Below the pieces are notes generated by a model. It ran no database searches, was not told the origin of the DNA, and saw only the letters and a program-made list of their open reading frames with translations. Of a stretch of 64,000 nucleotides of DNA, positions 32,686 to 45,126 are shown piece after piece. The position numbers and the translations under genes were made by a program. The stretch is from Hyposmocoma kahamanoa (Eukaryota; Arthropoda; Insecta; Lepidoptera; Cosmopterigidae), in the NCBI RefSeq assembly GCF_003589595.1, contig NW_020654289.1, forward strand, positions 5,710,177 through 5,774,176, written 5' to 3'. The first letter of the stretch is position 1. Each line of letters begins with the position of its first letter.

Positions 32686-33429
32686 AGAATACTTATATAT
32701 GTATAACACATAATTTTTCAATTTTTTTTATTACAAGGCGCAATTATAACTGGGGACAAATATTAAATGCCTACATTAGAAGGCCTACTGTATTACTTTT
32801 TAAGTTATTTTTCTATATTGTTTGTGTCTATTACAGTGCCATAAATAAATAAAAAAATTAAGTAAAGCTACGTTTTTAAGTAGGTAGAGAGAGTTATTCA
32901 AAAATAGAAGGGCGTAACTGAACAGTCTAGTAACTCGAGATGAACATGTTAAAATGTTAATTTGATTAGGAGCGTTATAGGTATACCTATAATCATGAAT
33001 ACCTACTGTACGTTCTATTTGAATTTATGATTCATGATATAATCTTTGATAAAGTAGTCGTCTATTTACTCTACTAGTATTCAAAATATATCGTACATGA
33101 AAGTATGTATATACAGTCGTAACGCAAAGTTGTGGAGAAAATACGATATACAAGTTCAAAAAATTACAAAATTAAACCAATAGATCTATATTCTCGTTTA
33201 TGAATGGATAACTTCTTCTTCTTATATTACTTGATATAACGGAGAGAGCCGCTTTTTGACTTTGAGGAGTTCCGTTAGGGGTATCGTCTGGTTTTTGGCA
33301 TTGTGCTGAGTGGATTGACCGGCTAGACACTGCGTTACTGAGTGTTTTCCGTATCAGGGTGCGCCAGACGTTAGGAGTCGATACTATAATACCTCAGCTC
33401 GAATTAAAATTTCCGTTCCCGTACTAAAC

Positions 33430-33740
33430 GGTTAATTTTGCTTGGGTCGGGCGGCAGGGGCGAAAAACGACATTAAAGCTATTTGAAAAATGTATATCGT
33501 ATACTATACGTGTCCTGTTTAGTTCAGTTGATATAAAAAAAAATGATATATATAAAATACCTATTGAGCGGTTTTCTTGTAAAATTTGGAGGTACGTTAG
33601 TGTTTTTTTATTTTGAAAATTTTTAGGAACAGTGTTTTCACACCTTATACTAAATAATGATTGATTCACTTTCACTGTTATGCTGAATCAGCTAAAGCCA
33701 TTTGAGGTCGTGTCGACTCTTATAAGCGGGACAGAACGTC
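33430..33740 (+). mobile_element. G repeat, uninterrupted copy
   Basis: Shares with 50805..51560: CGGCAGGGGC, GCGGTTTTCTTGTAAAATTT, TTTTCACACC and GATTGATTCACTTTCACTGT, in the same order. Class unknown. This copy lacks the LINE piece found inside the other. Confidence 0.55.
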
Positions 33741-34567
33741 GCTCGGGGAAGCTCCTCTGCACCCCTTGAGTGCTAGCTGTTGCCGGGGTGCGAAGAAATG
33801 GATAAGTAAATGTCATGTGTAAATAAAAATAATCACACTATTCGCAATAAAATATGTTCAGTGCTTTTTTTTTAACTTTCAAAACGTTGTTCTCAATACC
33901 ACAAATTTTTGAGTTACAACAGTATTTGAATTCGAGTGCCATTATAGTGCTCGCTTAGTTAGTTATACTTTTAGTCACAAAGTCGTGTAGCAGTGGCGAT
34001 GGAGTGTATATCTCAGGAAGGTACGACGACGTAGAAGGCACGCAGTAAATGTTGCAATGCAAAATATTTTCTATTGAATAGCGACTACTAAGTTGGTGAA
34101 TAAACTTTGTAGAATTTGTCAGGATTGTGGTATTTTGACCCTTTCGTCGTGTAGTAAAAAATGGAAGTAATTTAATTTGCTACTCCTTGTAATCAGTGAA
34201 GGTTAAATCGTGCTAAATATTTGCGCTTGTGTGGATTTTTTTTATCATGCAGTAAATTTTCCCACCTTCCCTCTGCATAAAATTAATAAAATAAATAATG
34301 TATGTCAGACAATACCGTCGTGGTTTTCTACAAAGGGAAAAGTGATATTATATGATGATATTTCAGGGAGTATGTGTTAGATTTTAACGACTGTTTTAAT
34401 ACATTAAATTTTATAATAATATAATTTTATATATTAAATTTATTTAATACGTTCGTATTAAAATCCAATTTTGGTTTTAATGAAGGTTAAGGTTTAAAAT
34501 TGAATTTAAAACAGGACGTAAATATTCTAAAACAGTCGTGAAAACCTAATATTCATCGCTGAAAATT

Positions 34568-34790
34568 TTTTTTAAATGTCACTTACGCCATTTCTAAAAA
34601 ACTCCGACAATATGTGCCAGAGCAATGGAATTCCGGGGCACTTCCCAGAACACCCAGACCAGAACCAATTTAGAAAAGTTCCTTTCCCAAACTGGTCCCA
34701 GGAACCGAACTCGCGACCTCCGCAGCGCCCACAATGTAAACCGTTACCACTGAGCGTTAGCCACCGAGATAGCCGGGACTAAATAACATA
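34568..34790 (-). mobile_element. tRNA-derived SINE (fourth family)
   Basis: On the minus strand the head reads TATCTCGGTGGCTAACGCTC then AGTGGTAACG (box A region), then GAGGTCGCGAGTTCGGTTCC (box B). The body continues GGGACCAGTTTGGGAAAGGA, GGTCTGGGTGTTCTGGGAAG and ends in an A-run. A plus-strand 68-codon ORF here is an antisense shadow. Confidence 0.6.
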
Positions 34791-34974
34791 AGCACAAACA
34801 CCACCACCCAAAAATATACCCCACAAGTGTTTCGCGTCTCTACGAGGCAACCTCAGGGGTTATAGCAAATTAATTTACTTCCATTTTTATTAATTAAAAC
34901 TCCTGCTTAGTAAAGCCTGAATCTATTAATTATTGTCGTATACTGTTGTATTAGCAAAATATGTTGTTTATGGG

Positions 34975-35150
34975 GAATGGAACTATTTTTTGGGACCGAA
35001 ATCGCGTATATTTTTTTTTCAAACAAACCAACGTTTCAGGGCCTTTTACCAGTACTCACGGTTGTGGGTGACGGAGTTAAACTAAATAAAGAAAAAGTAC
35101 AAATATCATTTCCTATTTGTAACAATCACGAAAACCTAAGAACTCGAAAA
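34975..35150. mobile_element. H foldback, diverged copy
   Basis: GAACTATTTTTTGGGACCG, AATCGCGTATATTTTTTTTT, CAAACCAACGTTTCAGGGCC and the outer end CATTTCCTATTTGTAACAAT then CACGAAAACCTAAGAAC are shared with the 23.4-kb copy. The central hairpin is eroded. Confidence 0.5.
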
Positions 35151-36207
35151 TGTGTTGTTGTTTGTAAAGATCTGCATATAATATGTTTAAATTCTGTAAC
35201 TTCATTTTTTTACATTCAATCAAGGTAATTAAAATTCATAGAACATTCCTATTTATAATGCGCCTTTCCATTTGCCTTAACCATAAAATTTAGTTTAGTG
35301 TATTTCCTATAACTTGTTATAAAAATAATTTACAACTCTGAAATTATATTGTTAGTATTAAAAACAAATGTTGTTTGAACGGCTGTGGCCAGCTAATGTG
35401 TAACGTTTGTACACGTATTTCCAAATTTAATACACATTCAGATCCATTACAGCATGAAAGAATTGATTGCCACTTAATAGAAAATATAATTACAATAATT
35501 AATTTTTCATTACAAACACATCCTCAGACGCAAACACACACATCACACTCACACACGCGTGACGTCCTATTTTATAATTAAATTAAGAATATTTATCTTG
35601 CAAAGAACACATAATGTTTTCTATAGTAATTTAAATATTATTAGTTGTGTAATTTCTTTGTTATTATTTTTAACTCCTATGAACTTACATTTTACCATTT
35701 ATTCCTGTACTAAGCTGTGTGCCAAAAATGTCAGGTCCCCGGACATTATGTCTTAGATCTCTGCGATACAAGTATAGGTTAGTGCAGGGATAGCGACAAA
35801 TCGCTGGCAAAATAGCATTATGAAACTGCATACCTACATACTATAGTGTAAATTCAAATGTAATTCTGTTTTTGGTAATAAATAAATGCAGAACTCCCTT
35901 GCCAAGACTCAAATACATTAAAATTCAATATCCAGGAGAAATAAAACAAAACCACGAGTAAAGAATGCCGTGTAACATATTATTTGAGGCCGCCGTGTAA
36001 TCGACGTATGTTATTATTAATTATGACAGAGGTTTAATAACAAAATGATAAATTCAAGCCCCGCCCACGAAGTCCTGTCGGGGTATCGTAACGCTTATGA
36101 AATGTCGAGGAAAAAATCTTCTTTCGAGTTACCTTTAAAAATTAATTTTTCGTTTGTCATTTATTACGTCATCTGTTATTATTTGATATTTGATATCATA
36201 TGCATAG

Positions 36208-36450
36208 CGGTGGTAACCTAGTGGAAGGACAATAGTCCTTACAAGTAACAACTTTTCAACAGAATTTCAAGAAGATTTGTCAATACTTAGTAGAAGTTCC
36301 TCTCGCTATCGGTGAAGGAAAATATCGTAACAAAACCTGCATGTCCAAGAAGGTTTCCAACCCTTGGAAAACAACAATTTCCGTCTGTGTGCGGGGAACT
36401 ACGGTTTTAACCCTGTCTAGAGGAGACCTGAGCTTAGCAATGGGACGGCT
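36208..36450 (+). mobile_element. SINE-B, full-length but diverged
   Basis: Head GCGGTGGTAACCTAGTGG, body TATCGGTGAAGGAAAATATC and AACAAAACCTGCATG, 3' part TGTCTAGAGGAGACCTGAG. Many substitutions indicate an old copy. Confidence 0.6.
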
Positions 36451-36665
36451 TGGTATTTTTTTGTACTGGGAAGAATCGTCTAATCGAGCCTTCTTCTATT
36501 TTTCCACACGATGTTTTCCATCAACGTTAGAAACAGTTGTTGCTACTAAATATTAACAAATCTGCTTATCTTAGAAATTATAATTAAATAGGTACATGCC
36601 GCCGCCACTCTTCTTTTTTTAAGAACTGATTAAAATAGCTATTGAATAAATATTGAATAATTTAT

Positions 36666-36870
36666 AATAATAACGCACTCTGTCATAGCCCCGCACAAGG
36701 GAAACACTGTATCGCGAGTACCATGGACACACACATAGACAACCACAAAGTTACACCCAAAGTCATGAGAGAAATAAATGTAGGCCATGTAAATATTTCT
36801 CCAGGCCTGGGAATCGAACTCTGGACCTCTACATGGCAGTTCAGTATGGTAACTAATCATCCACGGAGGC
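36666..36870 (-). mobile_element. SINE-A, full-length
   Basis: ATAACGCACTCTGTCATAGC through GGGAATCGAACTCTGGACCT to TAACTAATCATCCACGGAGG. Box B is intact apart from one base; box A is eroded. Confidence 0.75.
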
Positions 36871-37207
36871 ACTTGAATAATTGATTCCGAATTATTCCGA
36901 TTAATTTACATATATTATTAAATCATTATAATTTTTCCCACCCACAAACTTATAATAATATGTACAACACCAATGAGCTGCTACATCAATCCATTAATTT
37001 AACTATGATCGATCATTCTCTAATTAGTAGCATATACATGCCAAAATAAGGCAGTAAGTTGTCAAACATCGCCACCCACGAAGAGTTTTATCATATCTTT
37101 TAATTTAATAATCTAATTTATACAAAATTTTGCGCACTACAGTGCCTACTTCTAAAATATTGCAAGGTGAACCACATAGCCTGAACGATTATTATGTGTT
37201 TGTGTTC

Positions 37208-37760
37208 CATTGACTTACAAATATTTTTTATTAATTCACAAGGAGCTCTGCTGCTACTAAAAATTGTAATATTCACGGGACATATTCTACTTCATTATTC
37301 TGGTTGTTCATCATAAGCTGTTTTGTTTCAGTTTGTTTACATATATGATACTCGACATAAATAATGTAAATAATTACCATTGAGTACTGTGCAATTAATG
37401 TGACGATTTCAAGCGTAATTTGTTTATCTAAGAAAGATATTTTTGAATTTCATGTTAAATTATTATTTTTAATCATTGACTTACAAATAAATGGACGACG
37501 GGTCTAATACAAAAACCACGAAAAAAATGTTCCAAGTCAACCTATTTAAACGTAGTGACATGTAAAGGAATATGAAAAAGCTAAAAACGTTGAATTTAAA
37601 TTGTAATGTCATCGCAGTACTGTCTAATTTTGCTTGCTTCGCTGTCAGTCGAACAAACGAAGACTAGAGCGTGAATGACGCTCTGTATACGATTTTAACG
37701 CCCTATAAGTTCGGACACTTTTTAGCGCGGACCCAACGTCCATATAATTGTAAGTCAATG
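37208..37760 (+). mobile_element. Composite E transposon with captured DNA (553 bp)
   Basis: Begins CATTGACTTACAAATA (the E terminus, then non-E sequence) and ends TTGTAAGTCAATG. It is flanked by a perfect 8-bp duplication TTGTGTTC (37200..37207 and 37761..37768). Positions 37474..37760 are a near-complete E MITE. Positions 37224..37473 are not E: they hold the first ~20 bp of a D repeat (inverted) and about 220 bp of single-copy-looking DNA. That segment is the reverse complement of 59846..60331 minus a SINE. The E copy keeps the flank TTTTTAAT that it has at the other locus. So the whole 553 bp moved as one unit. Confidence 0.75.
37474..37760 (+). mobile_element. E-family MITE, copy 3 (inside the composite)
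   Basis: ATTGACTTACAAATAAATGG to CATATAATTGTAAGTCAATG. Very similar to copies at 48.4 and 59.6 kb. Its right end is also the right end of the composite element. Confidence 0.85.
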
Positions 37761-37768
37761 TTGTGTTC

Positions 37769-39160
37769 ATTTATTTTATTAACGTTGATGCGTGATTCGT
37801 ATACGCCCTACTAAACCACGAATATTGGTTGGTATGTAGTACTGCTTTTACACAATAACACAGTATTGTAGAATATTATGATTTTGAACTACGCATGCAG
37901 CAATGAGCAAAGCAAGCGAGACTTTAGCGCGAATAAAACGCCCATTTTCTTACGGCAAAAAACAAAATATATACGTAAGAAGATATCTATATATAGTTAT
38001 TGTAAATAGATATTTCTACAACATAACGAGCAATGTCGAACATTTTTGTCGCTACATCCTTAAATTCAAAATTTGCGAATAATTATTAATGACATTTGAG
38101 AAATTTGTAAACCTCGTACTCATCAATGTAAACTTTTGAGTAGGTATAAAAAACAGAATTACTAGAAATAAAAAAAAAGAAATAACAATCTATACCTATT
38201 GTATAATATAGAGGATATTGTAACTAAAAAAGTAATTGCCCGATATTGCGCGTGACGAGCAAAAAAGAGATTTCGTCCAAAAACGGAATTATGTGGTTTT
38301 GCAATTTTATCGACGAATTTCAGTTCGATTTTAATTTAAATATGTGGTTAAATATATTACGTGTATTTTAAAAAGCAAATATAATAGGTACATGGTCAAG
38401 AGCATGTTAAGAGGGAGCAGAGGAAAAATTCCTAATCTTCGATTTGATTTTAGAGGGGTATATCCACTTTAAAGTTAAAAATAAAAAAACTGTATGAGTA
38501 ACTACACGATATATTCAAGCATAGACACTAATCAGAAACATAAAACAATGAAGTTTCCTCGATAGATAAAAATCACGAAATGACCTCTAATTTTCACATT
38601 TTTTTCGACTCATCCTCGAAATGCTACAGGTTATTAGGACAAAAATTAGATAATTAATTATATTTATGCATGATCGAGAACTGTCACTACGGATTTTTTT
38701 TTAATCCCTTTAGTTTTAGAGTTATTCCGCTAAAACGAATTTGGTACTTTTAATGCGCAAAATTCAACATCTCCTGTCGCATGTCACGCGAACTTCAGGC
38801 ATATATTTGTTTCACAGATTTGGGCGGAGCCAACGTCAAAACTTTTTTGGCATGCTCCCTCTTAAGCTGGGCACTAAGCTTGCGATAAGTACGACCCAAA
38901 ATCTGCTTGATGCGCTTTTGTCTGTATAATTTGCGACACATGTCATTAAGCTGTTATTTGCACCAAAAAATGTCACCCAGCTTTTAAGCGTTGAGCTGAA
39001 GAAACAAGAAACAACTGAGGCTTTATGAGTGCAAAAATTTATGTGTATGTGTTGACATATGTCATTATTAATACAAAGAATGAACACAAAAACAAATTGC
39101 TCCGATTAAGATATACTCGCACCAGCGACATCGCCAACCCGTGATAGACGCTCTCCTATG
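37769..39160. other. Intron sequence, nothing recognised
   Basis: AT-rich. Frames at 38.74..39.09 kb on both strands are short and unremarkable. Confidence 0.35.
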
Positions 39161-39526
39161 TGAGCTGTGAAAAGAGTTAGCAGACCTTATGAATATTTCT
39201 ATCTGCTTGTTACATTTTGTTTTTCGTTTTTTCACTCAGCTCTTATATTTATCGCTAATACGTGTCACTACTGGGTATGGTTTTCGATGCGAGTTAGGGA
39301 TTTCACACGTTTTCGAAGCGTTTTGTATTCTTCTATGTGCGGGCTTCATTGCGGTGTTTTCCTTCAATGCCAGTAACAGGAATTACTACTAAGTATTTGC
39401 AAATAGAAATTTAAGTCATAACAACCGTGGCACGAGGCTTATAGGTGACTTGGTATTAGTGGATGCGAAGCTGCAGAACCTTGAACACCGCCGTAAATTT
39501 GCCTGTTTGTCGGTATTTTACAGGAC

Positions 39527-39812
39527 ATAACGGAGAGTGTGCAATGGAATTACATAATTTGATTCCGCCTACCCCTTTCCATCATTGAGGGACTAGACGT
39601 GGACTGGGGTTCCACCACTATGTTGTAGATATTCCACATTTATATGGAGAGTGGCTATGGAGTGGAATTCCCTGCCGACCTGTTCTCTAAACTTTATAAC
39701 TTGGACCTTTTCAAGGCGAGAGTGAATAGGCATTACTTAGGCGTGCATGTTCTATCGTCGACCTCATCATCAGGTGAGGTGAAAGTCAAATACGCATTTA
39801 CATAAAAGTTCA
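39527..39812 (+). mobile_element. LINE C-terminus and 3' UTR (R repeat)
   Basis: Frames read AMEWNSLPTCSLNF, then LFKARVNRHYLGV and HVLSSTSSSGEV; the WNSLP...F.ARVNRHYLG pattern is a LINE ORF2 C-terminus. The UTR ends AAGTCAAATACGCATTTAC. Frameshifts and stops are present. Confidence 0.65.
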
Positions 39813-40316
39813 TAAGCAGGCATGTGTGCTTATGATCACCGACTGTTGACCTCACAATTGAGAAGTAAGCATCCTTCCACTGAGCTGTCACCGCTCTATA
39901 ATAATGTCACCTTTAATTAATTATTTCCGGTATAGTAACCGAAGACATCTATAATTTCTATAGATGTCTAGAAACGTATTAAAATTCCAAGATATTTATC
40001 TTCAAAAGCACGGAGGAGCCGTTAGCAACAGCGCGGGTGCGCCAGCGACGCCGTAGCCGCATGCGATCGAAAATCAATTAGCAGTAGTATTAGTTTGCGA
40101 AATGCTCTCTGCAAACCGTTTCACTTTTACTGTCCTACCTTTTACCTGTTACTATGAACTCAGACGTCACAGAATCATGTATCATACAGTAAGACAATCA
40201 TAAATAATTTTAATTTTCACATATATATCATAATTGAATATAAGTCTTTTTAGTTCAATTTTTTTTATGAATTTCGTGCTAGTTTTCGTATCTTTCTATT
40301 TATTATTTTTAATGTG

Positions 40317-40590
40317 TGATACCAAGTGACGGGACGAACAAGTCGTGCGCCTGATGGTAAGCGACACGCTTGTCCATTATGCCACTGTAATTCATTGTCA
40401 TTCAGGGCTTTAAAACACAATTATCTGAGAGGCACTGCCACTGGACCTGAGACATAAGTTGACAAGTCTCATGCGCCGGTAATTTCACCAGCACCCTTAC
40501 GCTTCAAAAACGCAGTAATGCTCACGTTATTGCTTGGCGGCAGAAATAGGTAAGGTGGCAGTACTTCACTGGACCTCTTTCACCATCACG
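40317..40590 (-). mobile_element. D repeat
   Basis: GATACCAAGTGACGGGACGA to GTGGCAGTACTTCACTGGAC. It has a small insertion near CATTCAGGGCTTTAAAACAC and lacks the extreme 5' end. Confidence 0.75.
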
Positions 40591-40975
40591 CTTTATTGCA
40601 AGGACATGAAGCTTTATCTAACGCCGATTCCGTATTAATAATTGTGGTGATTTCCTTAGTCATAGGCTATGACGCAATCTTGAAAGTAATACAGAGAAAG
40701 ATACGTAGCTGAATTTCCCTTATAGTCTACGTATACAAGTACTAATAGATTCAGTTCAAAGGAAAGTAAGCGTGGGACCATTGCAGAGAACATAGTGCGA
40801 TATTAATCAACGATCAAATGGATTAATTTTATGTTTATAATGTGAATGTAACATCAAAGTGGCTCATTGTGTCGTGGTTGTAATCGAACGAAAGTATGAG
40901 TTTGAAAAGTGAAAACTGTTACGAGTACACCTACATGTTGTAGTTTGAGTCATTTGTCAAGACAGCTTTAATATA

Positions 40976-41165
40976 ATAACGCACACACGCGACATAGCCC
41001 CGCACTAGGGAAACACTGTGTCGCGGGTGCCATGGACACACATAGACAACCACAAATTACACCCAAACTCACGAGAGAAATAAAGGTAGGCCATTCAAAT
41101 ATTTCTCCTAGCCCGGGAATCGAACCAGGGTATCCGGCATGGTAACCGTTCGACCACAGAGGCAA
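40976..41165 (-). mobile_element. SINE-A, with head deletion
   Basis: AATAACGCACACACGCGACA through CCCGGGAATCGAACCAGGG to CGACCACAGAGGCAATTAA. About 15 bp between the boxes (TCTGCGTGGCAGTC in other copies) is missing. Confidence 0.75.
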
Positions 41166-41812
41166 TTAATTAATAGAGTATATAAAAAAACAGTTAATGT
41201 AGTTACTTAATACAAGAACTACGTTCAATTTATATTGCAAATTTCCGCCTTCGTATATTGTATACGTTATTATTATGACACCGTATATTTACTCATATTA
41301 TTTTAATAAACAAAAACAACATAATTTGATAGTCAAACTCATGTCACGTGTTGCTTCCGACTGACGATTAAGTTAATTGAAATATAATAGGCCTGTCTAG
41401 ATTTTCAGATACGAAATTATACATTAAACTTTTTTTTGTAAAGAAACGCTCAATTGCACCAACATCCATGAACTTTAACGCTTAATTAAGTAATTTGCTG
41501 TCTCAAGTATCGCTTTGATAAAGTAAGGGACAATACTATACTTAAAGACGACTTAACTTCGAAGTTTTTCTAACTAGCTGAAAAGAACACAAAAAACAAC
41601 ATTACTTCAAAAGTCACAGGGTTACCTTAATAGGTTATTTGGCAGAGACGAATCATTTTGATGGGTCTGAATGTGATTTTGATGATTGATGATTACTCGT
41701 TGAGAACATTTTTTTTTACAAAAAAAAGTAACATAAAAAGAAAACAATTAATAAAACACTTATAATAACTGATGTTAGCTACCCGACTGATTGAAAATTG
41801 ACACCAAGATTA

Positions 41813-42151
41813 CGTGACCATATGTCCCGCTTTGAGCACGAAGACAAAGCTTAAAAGCGGAACTGTCCCGCTTTTAAACTTCGTGTTCCGCTGCTACAAA
41901 ATACTTAAAAATGTCCCTTCTTTGACAAAACAGGACACACATGTCAATAAATGTAGAAAAATATATAAAGCAAGCATACCAAGTTTATACACTTAATTTC
42001 TTTTTTAACATTTAATTATTTAATATTTTTTATTATAATTTTGAACTTTTTTCATTAAACATTTTGTAACTATCATAAATATGTGTTTTATTTTTAAAAC
42101 AATTATAAATTTACAGGCGTCCCGCTCTCAGGGAAAAGAATAATGGTCACG
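41813..42151. mobile_element. Possible MITE with TTA flanks
   Basis: Ends CGTGACCAT and ATGGTCACG are perfect inverted repeats; both flanks are TTA. Subterminal GTCCCGCTTTGAG and GTCCCGCTCTCAGG occur as direct words, and AAAAGCGGAACTGTCCCGCT forms part of an internal hairpin. A 3-bp TWA flank would suit PIF/Harbinger, but the inverted ends are short. Confidence 0.4.
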
Positions 42152-42452
42152 TTACACCAAGACCACTTTAATAGGTACGTTCTAAAAGGCATTAAAGGCA
42201 AGGTTAAGTCTATGATCACAACTCTTTATGGTCTTTTTATGTGATTGTAGGGTTAGAGAAGAGAAGCAACTTGCGAGTGTCAGGCTTGATAGGATAAGAC
42301 GGTGTTAAAATAATGTGGAACACAGGATAGCACGTGGTAAGACAATATTTTGGGAAAATATTGTCCTGCTGCAATGGGCTTGTAGATATTCGTGGGAAGT
42401 TCGTTGACTGAGGTATAAGATTGAGAGGTATAAGAAAATGAGAGATACTTAC

Positions 42453-42615
42453 AAGTCCGTCACAGGCGGAGAGTGCCACGTTGGAGTTCGGTTGTCCGCG
42501 CACGGAGCCGGTGTAGTGGCATGATGTGGCACCTGCATAGGGCTGGTCCCGCGTTCGCCCTTGTGCCGTGTGCCGTTCCACCACCATCGCAGGGGTTATG
42601 AAGGTTACAGACGGC
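42453..42615 (-). CDS. ADAMTS exon: prodomain
   Basis: 163-bp exon of the same secreted metalloprotease gene as 21167..22590. Acceptor TTTTTATATCGCACAG before 42615, donor CTT|GTAAGT below 42453. After one leading base it encodes 54 residues: PSVTFITPAMVVERHTAQGR, TRDQPYAGATSCHYTGSVRG, QPNSNVALSACDGL. The pattern C-x-Y-x-G-x-V-x-G-x-x-x-S-x-V-A-L-S-x-C-x-G-L is the conserved ADAM/ADAMTS prodomain core. CDGL joins in frame to AGLLRTEYGEYWIEP across a 19.9-kb intron. The upstream exon (signal peptide and first prodomain part) must end two bases into a codon; I did not find it in the window. Confidence 0.9.
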
Positions 42616-42689
42616 CTGTGCGATATAAAAATATTTTGTTAATTAGCAACAAATACTGTATGAGTGATTGGTAGTAAGGAGCCATGAGT

Positions 42690-42915
42690 CTTGTCTATTT
42701 CTGCCCCCAAGCAGTAATGTGAGCATTACTGCGTTCCGGTTTTAAAGGGTTATGGGTGCTGGTGAAATTACAGGCACATAGGGAACGCCAAGTTATATCT
42801 CAGGGTGACAGGCGCAGTGCCCCTTAGATATTTGCGTTTTAAAACTCTGAGTAGCGCTGCAATACAACTGCTTCGCAGCTCAACAGCGTACCGCCTGTTC
42901 GTCCCGTCTTGCTAT
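42690..42915 (+). mobile_element. D repeat, 5' truncated
   Basis: GTCTATTTCTGCCCCCAAGC, then the CAGTAATGTGAGCATTACTG palindrome, through CCGCCTGTTCGTCCCGTC. It lies about 75 bp outside the ADAMTS exon at 42453..42615, on its upstream side in gene sense. Confidence 0.75.
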
Positions 42916-44906
42916 TCAAATTTACAATAATTTAAATAATTTGTGGAATTAATTATTTATTTTTATAGTTTAGAGAATCCAAAAACCTACAACAGCTCCA
43001 TATTTCAAAAGGTGTTTATAAAAAAAATAAACACGAATTACAAAAAGTCAAAGGTGGAGGTTATAAAAATAGCTGCGGTGCATGGCTTCTTCTTTAAATA
43101 TTTGTACTGTAAGTCACGCTCGGCATTCTTGGCGGGGTGCAACGCCTTCGTGTAAAGACCTCGTAGATTACCGAGCGGAGGTACATGTTGTCGCTTTTGG
43201 TATTTTTTCTCGTGCTGACATTTTAAATAAATAAAAAACAAACTTTATAAAATAAGAAGAATTTCATTTACTAACCAACCACCCAGATCCGTATGACTAA
43301 AGTGTCTGTATTCAAAGTCAAATGGCTCTTCCGACTATAAAATACTTTTTCATGTAGTAATGTTTTCTGCAAGCATTCTAGTTTGACCCAGAACGTATCA
43401 ACAACATACGGTGTTGCTTCTTTTTTTAAGGAAACGTCATGGTTGCGTTAAATTGATCACGACAAAAAATTAAGATTGCTTCATTAAATCTTAATGATTA
43501 TATGTTTATTATTTTAGGAGTTTTAAGTCATTCAAGTTTTAAGTAGTTATTTAATTTGTGCAATCGTACACAATTGTAAAATAATTTTACGAACAAAGTT
43601 CAAGGTGTATTGTTTTTATTGGATACATATTATTTAATTTTGTGCAATGAATATAAGTAATTTAACTTTGTATTATGAAATTCATAAATCAAATTATCGA
43701 TTATAAAATGACTGGTGGATATTAAAATTAATGATGTTGGTATAATAGTGTGACCAACATTTGCGGTCTAGTTTTGTAAATAATTATATTAAAATCTATT
43801 GACAGCCGGCATTAATTCTTCGACAGGAAGTATAAATTACGTACGAAAATATTTTGGATCTATTAAAATTAAGGCCGTATGATTATTATTTATTTTTCTA
43901 TTAACGCTTTCTCGGGGAAGGCATCTGATGACAATGATGACATGATGTTGTAGCGGACTATATCAATGGGTTCGTGTGGGTGCTAACAAAGAGTGAGCAA
44001 GGCCAAAACAAATGCACTTACAGTACTCGTGTGCTTACAGTTTATTTATTAACATACAGCTATCAATCCAAAAATAGAAAACAATTGTAAAGAAAAGGCG
44101 CCAAAAACAATCACATTTTAGTATAGTTTAGTAGTTCTACTTAATACATATGTGCGTAAAAAGTTAATGGAATTGCATTCAAAATTTTTCCGTGACCCTC
44201 AAAGTCAATAACGTAAAAAAAATATTTAATAAGTTTAGTTATTAAGTGGATGATCACACTATGAGATTTTTATCTAATCAAAGTACAGTTTCTTCCGCCT
44301 CCATAAACAAGCGTGTCATTTATCGCAAACGTAGCTACAACAATATATCGTTTTCCTGGCAATAAATTGTTACAAGCCGCAATTTCTCGGTATCTAAGGC
44401 AGATAAATCTTGCGCCGCGAAATCTACTTTTTATGGCAAGCGCCATAGAGGCTCGATACCTTGGCCGATATGTGGACAAAACAAGACAATTTATCGACAG
44501 TGACACACATTATTCAACATTCGACAGGTTTATAAGTCTTAGGATAAAGACAAAAGTATTTGGCAAAAACTAAAAAGGCTAAAAAGTTGCGAAAAAATTT
44601 AAAGTTTAAAAATCTTTTTTATTCGAATGTGAACATGAACTTCGTCGAGTTTAATGCGCTGTGGGTTTCGAAACAAAACAATGACTTGATGTTTCTTTCG
44701 GTATAGTAACGTTTTATTAGCCCGAAATAAAATTGTACTTACTGTAATACTTGTTAACTTATTACAATTCATACGTCATTATATCCTTAATAATTCTACG
44801 TACATCAAACTTATGAGACCTAAAGGGCGTAGGAGTGTTTGGAGATGGAAATAGATCAAAGTTTTTATTCTAATATAATTGTTAATCTATTAGTTTTAAG
44901 ATATAG
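42916..44906. other. Intron sequence with two unrecognised double-open blocks
   Basis: At 43038..43241 both strands are open for about 70 codons. At 44270..44573 both strands are open for about 80 codons. Neither peptide shows a known motif, and both lack clear splice signals. They may be parts of unrecognised repeats. Confidence 0.3.
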
Positions 44907-45126
44907 AAGAATGGTGGTAAGTGCTTTAAATTGCAAAGATCTGAGGGGCACTGCCACTGTTTATGTCACTCTGAGACATAAATTGACAATTCCCATACGC
45001 CTGTAATTTCACCAGCATTCTTACCCTTCCGAAAACCGAAACGCAGTAAAGCTCACATTATACTATGTAAGATGGCAGTACTTCCCTGGACGGACTCTTT
45101 CACAAGGAGCTATAACTGCTACTAAA
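44907..45126 (-). mobile_element. D repeat, 3' truncated
   Basis: Begins in the body (GGTAAGTGCTTTAAATTGCA) and runs to GAGCTATAACTGCTACTAAA. The A-tail side is missing, which is unusual for a retroposon, so a later deletion is likely. Confidence 0.7.

Noticed and set aside
43038..43241. Pair of overlapping 67-70-codon ORFs on both strands
   Set aside because: Considered as an upstream ADAMTS exon, but the peptides lack prodomain features and no suitable phase-2 donor is seen.
44270..44573. Pair of overlapping 78-86-codon ORFs
   Set aside because: No motif, no splice sites; kept only as an unrecognised block.
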